Part shown: positions 36,186 to 44,900 of the stretch, piece by piece
How positions within the stretch are numbered: the first letter of the stretch is position 1
Layout of the letters: each line of letters begins with the position of its first letter
Assembly (NCBI RefSeq): GCF_034930985.1
Contig: NZ_JAYGIM010000005.1
Span: 124,001 to 188,000, forward strand
From: Arcicella lustrica
GTDB taxonomy: Bacteria > Bacteroidota > Bacteroidia > Cytophagales > Spirosomataceae
Reading direction: 5' to 3'
DNA: 64,000 bases
Made by a program: the position numbers and the translations under genes
Notes under the pieces: generated by a model
Databases searched by the model: none
Told to the model about the DNA's origin: nothing
What the model saw: the letters and a program-made list of their open reading frames with translations, nothing else

Positions 36186-36395
36186 TTAAGAGGTTGGGGG
36201 TATCAATATCATCTCCAATCCGCAAACAGTGCATCCATAGTTGTCAAAACCCTGCTTGTCCTTTCCTAGATCAGTCAAACCTGTTGTAGATACGTTTTCC
36301 CAAGAAGTTGAGTAAGGCTGGTCATTCTCCGAAGTCTTTTCAACACCATTATGTCCATTAGGGCAACGGAAATATCTATAAGTTCTCATCGTCAT
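36186..36395 (-). CDS. small zinc-ribbon-like protein
   Basis: 69 residues, start ATG. Contains RCPNGHNG and YGCTVCGLEM, a possible C..(x)..CxxC metal site with only three cysteines visible. Located about 105 bp downstream of the subtilisin gene on the same strand, so it may be a third component of that system or an independent gene. No family recognised. Confidence 0.5.
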   Translation of the reverse strand: MTMRTYRYFRCPNGHNGVEKTSENDQPYSTSWENVSTTGLTDLGKDKQGFDNYGCTVCGLEMILIPPTS

Positions 36396-36499
36396 AAGGC
36401 TAATCCATTACAGTTATATTAAATATATCAACTAAAATCTAACTAGGTACAAATTGATCTTCATAAGATATAAACTCTTAGTGTCAAACGGTAACATGA

Positions 36500-38983
36500 T
36501 TAATTTATAGCTACTTCTGTTTCACTTTCAGCTTCGATCTCAACTCGATTTTCAGATCGTATACTTTCATAAATCGGAATGTTGGCTCCTAAAATTTCGA
36601 CTGATACAGTCAAAGCATATGGTATTCGACGGTGATCTTTATCCCAACCTTTGTGTCCTCTCACAGAGAAACCAATTTCCTCGGGCAATTCATATGATTT
36701 CAGAATAACCCAATCCTTTTGAATTGTACTGTTATTCCTATTAAGGCCATCAACAGATCCCCAATCACTTCTTTCACGAATTTTCCACTTAATTACTTCC
36801 CCCGAATCGTCATCTTCAACGACGTTATCTCTATCATTGTTTAGATCTACCAAAGTTCTCCCTGTGAATACTTCAAATTTTTCATCTAGTTTTGATGATG
36901 TCCAGTCTAACCAAGTAGACAAATATGATTTTGTTTTTTGTCTAGTTCTTCTAACGTTAGCCGTGTAGGAAAGTGTTACCTCTATAAGAATATCAAATTC
37001 ATTACCAGGATTCAGTAACTCAGCTGGTAACTTTAAGGAAAAAAGATTGGCTTCCTCCGCTTTAATAGTTCCAGTATTGTAGAACGTGATCCGGTGGTCT
37101 GAATTTCTTGTAACCCTGTCAAGAGAAGGTAATCCGTAACCAAAATGGCGGATACTATTGATCGTAGGATTAAAAAAATGATCTGAAGGTAATCTAGCAC
37201 CTTGCACAATTAATGCTCGAATAAGATTAACACCTTCGTCTGGATACAGCTCCCAAAGTAACGATGCGATATGTGCTACCTTAGGTGTAGCAAATGAAGT
37301 TCCAGCGCTATCTCTTCCGAGTGCAGTCCCACCATGCAGAGTAGATCTTATAAGTTCCGTTGAAGTTTCAGTATGATAGTTTATTTGTCTCATACCGTTA
37401 TTAGACTCAACCATACCACCTCCATATTCTACAACATCAGGTTTGATGTGTCCCCATATACCGGTTCCAATTCTGGAATAAGCTGATACTTCCTCTACGT
37501 CACCGATTGATGTCCAGTTGTGGTCAGTAAAAGTTGAATGATTTATTGATCCCACAGACAAAGCAAAACTACTCTGTGCAGGATTGCTTAATCTACAATC
37601 TGGTTCTTCCAGATAGTTTGGATAAATTAAACCATTTGATAGGTAGTATCTAATATCATCCTTGCTGATATTACCAGCTGCTATTAAAAACAATACATTA
37701 TTTTCATGCATCAACTTATCAATCGAGGTTGCCCATGTTGACATATGCTTGAACCTGTAGGGAGCGCGCGAACCAACAGACAAGTTAAAAATTTTACAAT
37801 CAGCGTTATCTGCGACAACTCGTTGCATCAATTCCGCAGGATATTTGTCCGTCAGTTGATTGAGGGCGTTTAGAATCCGTACATTACGAATGAAACACGG
37901 TAATTGATAAGGTTGATTAATTTGTGAAACTCCTTTCGGAAATAATACAGCTCCTGCGACCTTAGTACCATGCCCACCACCAGCGACATAATCTGCTTTA
38001 GAAGCATCATTTTTTAAATATGATAGTGAACGTGTAGGGTCAATCGCAGCAGAAATGTATTTATTACCCTCCATTATTCCACTGTCGATAACGGCAACCG
38101 TTACTGCGGATGCATTAGGAGGCAATATTTCAATATCTATTTCATTGTTCTCACCGGTTCCACCTTCAATTCCGGATACCTCTTCGATTTCATTAACTTC
38201 GAACACAAACTGGTAATTGGTCACTAAATCCTTTAATCCTATTCCACTAATAGCCACCTCACAACCAAAACTATCGCCAAATTCAACTATACTGCTTATT
38301 AAACGACCGTAGGTAGCAATAAACTCTTGAAAGTGATTTTGGCGCTGGAGCAGAAGCTCATCCCTTTCTACTTGTTTTCTTCTATACTCCTCTAATCGTT
38401 TTTCCCCTCCCTTTTTTAATCGATCAGGTTCGCTTCCTATTGACCGTGAGAATGCAACTGATACTTCGAGATTATAAGTTGTTGTGTCGACAATCTCATC
38501 CCATTTAGAAAAAAGTTGTTCAGATAATATACGATCGCGTCGCCAAGCTGAGCGATCACCGTCAAATATTGACCAAAAGTCTGCTATTTGAGCCGTTCCA
38601 TGGCTTGAGTTAATAAAACCGTTAATTTTTTCCTCGAGAGTTCTAAAATTATCTAGCGACGCCCCAATAATAAACCCATCTTCTTCCTCTGAAATAATCT
38701 CAATTCCAAATCTTTCGAGATCAAATTCAGGACCTATTAAACCTGGATTAAATTTTATAAATATGGGAACTATATCTGTGTCAATAGCTGCAAGGTCATT
38801 ACTTCTGTCATCGAGAGAAGTGTGCCAGTCCGATTTTGTACTTGTAACCCAACGTTGTAATTTACCAGCGTGGACAGACCGATTGCTTTTATTCTCATCC
38901 GATATTCGACTTCCTCCGCCACCCGTAAGCCGCGGCCTTCCAGAAACTTTTCCGATGAAGTTTAGGTGTGGAAATTGCTCCAT
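36500..38983 (-). CDS. ietS: S8 subtilisin-like protease (IetS-like)
   Basis: 827 residues, no signal peptide, so cytoplasmic. N-terminal ~280 residues are a charged, helical region with the conserved opening PHLNF. The S8 triad is visible: Asp in VAVIDSG near residue 296, His in GGHGTKVAG near residue 338 and Ser in GTSFATPKVAH near residue 561. C-terminal ~230 residues are beta-rich. Pairs with the upstream AAA ATPase (68-bp gap), matching the IetAS antiphage / toxin-antitoxin-like pair. The start region is duplicated at 39037-39050. Confidence 0.8.
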   Translation of the reverse strand: MEQFPHLNFIGKVSGRPRLTGGGGSRISDENKSNRSVHAGKLQRWVTSTKSDWHTSLDDRSNDLAAIDTDIVPIFIKFNPGLIGPEFDLERFGIEIISEEEDGFIIGASLDNFRTLEEKINGFINSSHGTAQIADFWSIFDGDRSAWRRDRILSEQLFSKWDEIVDTTTYNLEVSVAFSRSIGSEPDRLKKGGEKRLEEYRRKQVERDELLLQRQNHFQEFIATYGRLISSIVEFGDSFGCEVAISGIGLKDLVTNYQFVFEVNEIEEVSGIEGGTGENNEIDIEILPPNASAVTVAVIDSGIMEGNKYISAAIDPTRSLSYLKNDASKADYVAGGGHGTKVAGAVLFPKGVSQINQPYQLPCFIRNVRILNALNQLTDKYPAELMQRVVADNADCKIFNLSVGSRAPYRFKHMSTWATSIDKLMHENNVLFLIAAGNISKDDIRYYLSNGLIYPNYLEEPDCRLSNPAQSSFALSVGSINHSTFTDHNWTSIGDVEEVSAYSRIGTGIWGHIKPDVVEYGGGMVESNNGMRQINYHTETSTELIRSTLHGGTALGRDSAGTSFATPKVAHIASLLWELYPDEGVNLIRALIVQGARLPSDHFFNPTINSIRHFGYGLPSLDRVTRNSDHRITFYNTGTIKAEEANLFSLKLPAELLNPGNEFDILIEVTLSYTANVRRTRQKTKSYLSTWLDWTSSKLDEKFEVFTGRTLVDLNNDRDNVVEDDDSGEVIKWKIRERSDWGSVDGLNRNNSTIQKDWVILKSYELPEEIGFSVRGHKGWDKDHRRIPYALTVSVEILGANIPIYESIRSENRVEIEAESETEVAIN

Positions 38984-39051
38984 ATTTATCCTGTGATGTT
39001 TATAATAGGACTCTTTTTAATAAAATCTTCATTGTAGAAATTGCTCCATAA

Positions 39052-40050
39052 TTATCTATTGATACTTTCATTCTCTTCAAAAGCTTTATTTAGATCATCC
39101 ATCGAAATTTCGCTGAATGAGTTAATTATGGCTTTTTTAGCAGCATCATTAGCTATTTTAACAACAATAGCATACGACATTCCGAGCATTTTCTTAGAAA
39201 AGCTTTTTAAATCAACTTTTTTCGTTGTCTTTAAGGCTGATAACGAAATTTTTAGAATTTCAAATATTTCTTTCTCTCCGGGTTTCGGTAATTCAATAAA
39301 ATCATCAAATCTTCTAAATAAGGCTTTATCTAAGCTTCCTTCAAGGTTTGTAGTGGCGATTAATATCCCTTGTCCATCATACTCTTCTAACAATCCTAAC
39401 AAGATATTTACAATCCGATGAATTTCTCCAACGTCATTTGAAGCCATATCCCTCTGCTTACCAATTATATCAAACTCATCTAGTAAAAGAACACACGGAT
39501 AATCCTTAATACTTTCGAACAAAGCTTGAAGGTTTGATGCTGATTCCCCTAGATATGATGATATGATTGAATCGAACCGTACTTTATAAAATGGTAGCCC
39601 TAAATCCCAAGCAATTCTTTCTGCGGCCATCGTTTTACCGCAGCCAGAAGATCCGTATAAAATTACCTTTTTTCTAAATTTAAGACCAAAATGAGCTAAT
39701 CGTTCTCGTGCAAAATATTCTTTTTCAACTCGTTGTATCTTTTCTTCAACTTCCGGCGTTAGTACCATTTCATGTCTCAAATACTCATGTTCAACATGGG
39801 TAGCTAACGGTAAGCGATATCTCCTGTCGACCGGAATCTTATATTGACCATCCTTAACAAGCCTAAGGGGTAACATAGATTTGCCACCCTCCTCAATATT
39901 GCTGGATAAAATTGTGTTCAACTTATCAGCTAGCCTAAGGTGTCCCTTCTTTCTTTCATCCTCAATAATGCTAAATGCAACTTTAATTAAAGGCGTTTCA
40001 CGACTTCCTTCAATAGATTTGAATAAACGTGCGAGCAGTGCTTGGTTCAT
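39052..40050 (-). CDS. ietA: AAA ATPase (IetA-like)
   Basis: 332 residues. Walker A GSSGCGKTMAAERIA near residue 133, Walker B VLLLDEFD near residue 187, sensor-1 LIATTN and arginine-finger RRFD. The N-terminal 110 residues are helical. It belongs to the FtsH/Cdc48-like class often paired with subtilisin-like proteases. First gene of the pair; an inverted repeat lies in its promoter region at 40115-40138. Probably senses or unfolds something that activates the protease. Confidence 0.8.
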   Translation of the reverse strand: MNQALLARLFKSIEGSRETPLIKVAFSIIEDERKKGHLRLADKLNTILSSNIEEGGKSMLPLRLVKDGQYKIPVDRRYRLPLATHVEHEYLRHEMVLTPEVEEKIQRVEKEYFARERLAHFGLKFRKKVILYGSSGCGKTMAAERIAWDLGLPFYKVRFDSIISSYLGESASNLQALFESIKDYPCVLLLDEFDIIGKQRDMASNDVGEIHRIVNILLGLLEEYDGQGILIATTNLEGSLDKALFRRFDDFIELPKPGEKEIFEILKISLSALKTTKKVDLKSFSKKMLGMSYAIVVKIANDAAKKAIINSFSEISMDDLNKAFEENESINR

Positions 40051-40114
40051 TGTTTTGCCTTTTCACGAAAATAAACAATTTATTTCGTTAATTTTATTAT
40101 TAATTTTGTCCTCA

Positions 40115-40138
40115 CTTACATTACAGAAGTAACGTAAG
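40115..40138. promoter_or_regulatory. imperfect inverted repeat upstream of ietA
   Basis: CTTACATTAC / GTAACGTAAG with a 4-nt loop and one mismatch, about 65 bp before the ATPase start; a possible operator. Confidence 0.4.
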
Positions 40139-40276
40139 TTTATCACAAATATCCAATACTATATACTATTAAAATAAACATTTATAAACAAATGTTTAAA
40201 AGAAAAAATAATATGCCATAATGAGTTGATAATTAGATGCTTTTATTTATTCATCAATGGTATTACTGTCGCTAGC

Positions 40277-41482
40277 TTATACCCCAATAACCAACTCTAG
40301 AGCATCATCAGCTGTCTTGTTAATAAAATTACTTTGATAACCCATAGTGGTTTTAATATCGGAATGACGATAAAGCCTCTGAAGAACGTTCGCTGGAATA
40401 CGATCTGCTGATATCTGTGCGAAGGTGTGTCTCGCAATATGCATAGACAAGGCTTTTGTTAACCCCATCTTGTTTGCAACATTCTTCAAATAGTCATTAC
40501 AACTTCGAACTCTTGATTTTATATAGCTTTGAACCTCATACAATTTGGATAAGTCAGGCATTTTAGCCAAATCAAAAAAGACTAAATCGTGAGCATTCGA
40601 ACCCTGCGGATATTGTTTCAGGATTTCAAGCACCTTATCCGGAACCTTTAACGATCCAGCTTTTAAATTCTTACCCATAGTATAGTAAAGACGATCATTT
40701 TGAAAGTCAGACCATTTAAGCCTCAAAACATCGGACACACGCATTCCAGCGAAATAGAACGAAACCAACCAAAGATTTCGGGCATGGTTTTCACTAGGTG
40801 GCAAATCCAACTCTTCAAGTAATTTAACTTCTTCCGCGTTTAAACCAATTTTCAAAGTATCTGGAAACTTGATCACGGTCTTACCTTTACCGAATGGATA
40901 GTTTTTTCTATCCGTAACCCCATCTGCAATAGCCCTATTATATATCGTTCTGATTACGACTAAATGATTGACAGCTGTTCTCTCATTAACACCAAATGTT
41001 CCAATCAAATATGCTTTAAAGTTTTTCAATAGGCCAGGACTAATTTCAGAAAAATTTATGTCTTCATTTTTGAGAAATGTTTTAAATTTTTTTACTCTAG
41101 GCTCGTCTGCTGATCTTTGATTGAATTTCCCAGTAGCTTTTAGCTGATTAAGGTAGAGTTCTGCTTGCTTGAAGAATGTCCTATCCTTGGAGGCTGTAAC
41201 TGCTTTTTTAATTGCCTTGGCAGAAGTATCGGTATTGTTAGCCTCCATCTCAACAAGCTTATCAGTAGCTTCAGCAACCTTCTTTGCAATTAAATTATTT
41301 AGCCGTGCGGAGTTTGGGTGTGACTTCTTAATAATTTGCTTTGCACCGTCCCAATCCTTTAGCAGAATGCTATGACCGATGCTTGTTTGTGAAATCTTCC
41401 TGTCCTTTATTATTCTTAAATAAAGGTTATGTTTACCCTCTTTATTTGGAGTTTTTCTAAGAACGATGCTTACTGATGCCAT
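40277..41482 (-). CDS. tyrosine integrase of the island (Bacteroidota type)
   Basis: 401 residues. N-terminal arm-binding domain (MASVSIVLRKTPNKEGKHNLYLRI), SAM-like core-binding region, and catalytic domain with Arg in AGMRVSDVLRLKW, HIARHTFAQI and the final H..Y in LYRHSDIKTTMGY. Lies inside the right end, 157 bp from the att repeat, as expected for the enzyme that inserted the island at tRNA-Leu. Arm-like repeats are at 41519-41538 and 9351-9370. Confidence 0.92.
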   Translation of the reverse strand: MASVSIVLRKTPNKEGKHNLYLRIIKDRKISQTSIGHSILLKDWDGAKQIIKKSHPNSARLNNLIAKKVAEATDKLVEMEANNTDTSAKAIKKAVTASKDRTFFKQAELYLNQLKATGKFNQRSADEPRVKKFKTFLKNEDINFSEISPGLLKNFKAYLIGTFGVNERTAVNHLVVIRTIYNRAIADGVTDRKNYPFGKGKTVIKFPDTLKIGLNAEEVKLLEELDLPPSENHARNLWLVSFYFAGMRVSDVLRLKWSDFQNDRLYYTMGKNLKAGSLKVPDKVLEILKQYPQGSNAHDLVFFDLAKMPDLSKLYEVQSYIKSRVRSCNDYLKNVANKMGLTKALSMHIARHTFAQISADRIPANVLQRLYRHSDIKTTMGYQSNFINKTADDALELVIGV

Positions 41483-41518
41483 ATCCTATCTGTTTGATAA
41501 ACAAATATACTAGATTAC

Positions 41519-41538
41519 TGCCAAACATTTGCCAAACA
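41519..41538 (+). repeat. integrase arm-type repeat, right end
   Basis: Exact 20-bp copy of 9351-9370, directly upstream of the integrase gene and about 100 bp inside attR. Confidence 0.7.
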
Positions 41539-41638
41539 AATCTCGTTTTTATAAATTATTTTATAATCTAATGTACTCATAACTATCTAATTTATAGACT
41601 ATACCAATACATATAGCATCATATTAAACCATAAATTA

Positions 41639-41696
41639 CAGGACTTAAAATCCTGTGAACGCAAGTTCGTACGGGTTCGATTCCCGTCCCCGGTAC
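41639..41696 (+). repeat. attR, displaced tRNA-Leu 3' segment
   Basis: 58 bp identical to 9237-9294. It contains no 5' half, so it is not a functional tRNA; it is the original host 3' end pushed right by the insertion. Confidence 0.93.
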
Positions 41697-41702
41697 ATTA
41701 AA

Positions 41703-41754
41703 AAATAAACTCTTTAAATTAGCATTTTGCTTGATTTAAAGAGTTTATTTTTTT
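41703..41754 (+). terminator. original tRNA-Leu terminator, displaced
   Basis: Perfect 17-bp stem (41703-41719 with 41734-41750) followed by T-run, just after attR. Before insertion it would have followed the tRNA-Leu. Confidence 0.8.
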
Positions 41755-41921
41755 GTCCATACTTCTCTTATTTTTCATTACTCCTTCTTCTGTATCATCT
41801 CAAATGATGATATTTGTACCTTAGATTTCTTTCAGCAAATCATTCAACATGAATACTTCGTTTGGTTTAAAATACTAAACTCCATGATTTCGTTTATTTC
41901 TTGAAGCTAACTCCTACAATA

Positions 41922-44900
41922 ATGACTATAAAACGCTTTTATTTAACTTTTGGAATAATCTTATTTTACTTGTCTTCTCAAGCACAAGGACTTAAACTTT
42001 CTGAGAAACCTGAGGAATTTTTAGCGGATGTAAAAAACGTCTTAGCGGCTTCTGGAAACCCACAAGCAAATGCAATTGCTCAGAATTTTGACCAGAACTG
42101 GAATGCTGGTAAAATCGCTGAAACACAGAAAGCATCTCTCGCAAAAGTTGCTAGTTTTATGCTCAAAAAAGGCTACAAATCGCCACAATTCATTCCTTTT
42201 TTTGATGCAATTAATCTTGGGTTGAACAGCGGAGTACTTACTCTGTCTAGTTTTGATAACTATTTAAGTACACTTCAAAAATCTGTAGAAACTGGGGATG
42301 TAAAAACCACAACCAGATTCATTGATCTTTGTAGGCTATTTTTCAAAAACAATAGTCTTTACTTCACAAATTTCAACCGATTATATGCTTTTAATGGTGC
42401 TGTAAATTTTAAATTCAACGAACAGAAAACAGAAATTTTTAAACCTGAAAAAACAAATACTCCAACTAGTGCAACAGAAACGCCCAAAAAAGCTGCTTGG
42501 GATGAATGGGATGCGCCACTTCCATCAAACAATAACACTGCTACAGCACCACAAGCTGAAGAACCAATCGTTCAATTTCTCAATGCTGGTCCAAGCATAG
42601 AATTCAATAATATTAATTTAGCAATCGTTACTGCCAACGATTCTGCGATTGTTCAAAACACAAAGGCTTTTTTGGATATTAAAGATGGAAATTTGATTGG
42701 AAATGGAGGAAAGTTTTCTTGGGAAACAGTTGGAGTGCCTGAAATCTTTGTCAATTTAGACAATTACAGCATGGCCATTAGAAACCCAAAACTTTTGGCA
42801 GATATTGCCACGCTTAATTATCCGCAAAAATTGTCGAATCCTATAAAAGGTATTTTTGAGTTTCAGAGTAGAAAAAGAGTAAAGAATAGTTTGGCTATTT
42901 TTCCAAGGTTTATGTCATTGCAAAATGATGTTACTTTAAAAAACAGCTCAGACATCGACTATACTGGTGGTTTCACCATCGTTGGCACTAAAATATCAAG
43001 TGCTTCGGTTCAGTCTAAATATGCTACAATTTTAGTCAAAAAAGATGGAAAAACGGCTTTCAAAGTAATTAGTAAACGTTTTGATATTAGTGATTCATTG
43101 ATTACTTCTCCTTCTGCTATTTTTACAGGTTATTTTGCTAGTCAAGATTCCCTCTATCATCCGTCCGTAAAACTGAATTATAACCGTCAATTAGAATATT
43201 TACGCCTCAACAAAGTAGATGACGGCGGTTTTAGAGAATCATCTTATTCGGATAGCTATCATAAATTAGATATTACTTCAGACGTAATGCGCTGGAATCT
43301 GAAAGATAAAAAAATGGATTTCATGATTGTTACTGCCAAGAACATCGTTCCAGCTTTATTCGAATCTTTCGATTACTTCAATCCAGAACGTTTTGCGAAA
43401 ATTTCTGCTAATTACAGTTTCAATCCTTTATTGGTTGTTTCTAATTTCACAAAAAAGAATAATCTTCAATCAACCACAGTAAGTGAGCTTGCTCGTGCAT
43501 ATCAAAAAGATGCGAGTGCCTTAAAATCTGTCTTTTTAGAAATGATGCAAAAGGGTTACTTCGACTATGACCCAGATGTTGAAAGGTTAAAAATTTCAAG
43601 AAAAGGCTTACATTATTTGGCGGTTTATGGAGCTAAAAAAGATTATGACAACTTCTTGATTCCTTCTTTTTATGCTTCTAGTGCTAAAGATTCTACCGCC
43701 AATGCTTCTTTAGATTTGAATAACAATCAGTTAATCATCAGAGGCGTTAAGCAATTTTATCTTTCTGATTCGCTCAATGTTTACATGGCGCCTTACGATA
43801 ACATTATCAAAGTAAATAAAGACCGAAACTTTGGAATCAGTGGAGAACTTAAAACAGGGAATTTCAGATTCAGAGGAAGAGATTTGTCTTTTAACTACAA
43901 TGAATTCAGTGTTAAACTAGACAAGATTGATTCTATTACTTTTATTCCACAAAAAGAATTGGCTAAAAAAGGTCGTACTGAAATTGGTGGAGACTTGAAA
44001 TATGAAGCTGGTGTAATTTATATCAATAAACCTGACAATAAATCTGGACGCCAAAGAATGCTGAATTATCCTCGTTTGGTTGTTCCGACTGGTGTTACTG
44101 CTTACTTCGACCATCCTTGGCGATTGGATGGCATTTACAACAAAAAGATTTACTTCAAAGTACCAAGTATCGACTTTGATAGCTTGAATGTGAAAGACAT
44201 TAATTTCTTCGGTACTTTTTACTCTGATGGCATTTTCCCTCCTTTCAAGGAAACATTGATTTCAATGCCCGACAATACTCTAGGCTTTAGCCATAAAGTA
44301 CCTGAAGGAAAGTACAATTTATACAACAGCAAGACTTTTGTAAAGTTTACGTCAAATTTATTGATGGATAGCAAAGGTTTGCATACCGAAGGAGAAATCA
44401 ATCACCTGACGGCTCAAATTAAGGCAAAAGAAGCCTTATTTACTGCCGATTCAGTCACAGCCAACGGAACAACGGGGATTATCAACGAAGGTGAAGTTGG
44501 CAAAGCTTATTTTACCAAAGTTGCTATCAATAATTTTAAATTGAAATGGCAACCCAAAGTTGATAGTATGTTGATTGAAACTCAGAAAAATACTTTCGAC
44601 TTTTACGCTGGTAGTTCAAAACTAGAAGGAAAACTTTTGGTTCGACAAACGGGTTTGTTTGGTTTTGGAAAAGTAAAAAGACAAGACTCTGAAATTAGCT
44701 CGAATAATTTCAAATTTGGTAAAGGTGTTTTCACTGCTGAATTAGCTGATTTATTTGTTGGTAACACAATGAGTGCCGCAAAACCTGCTCTACTTGGGAA
44801 GAAAATGAATATCAATTTCAATATTCAAACTGGTTTGGTTAATATCAAAACACCGACGAATTTGAAATTAGAGGATTCTACCAGTTTATATTTCCCATAT

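Noticed and set aside
9237..41696. Reading the island as a self-transmissible ICE
   Set aside because: No VirB/Tra secretion genes are present, only relaxase and coupling protein, so mobilizable is the most that can be said.
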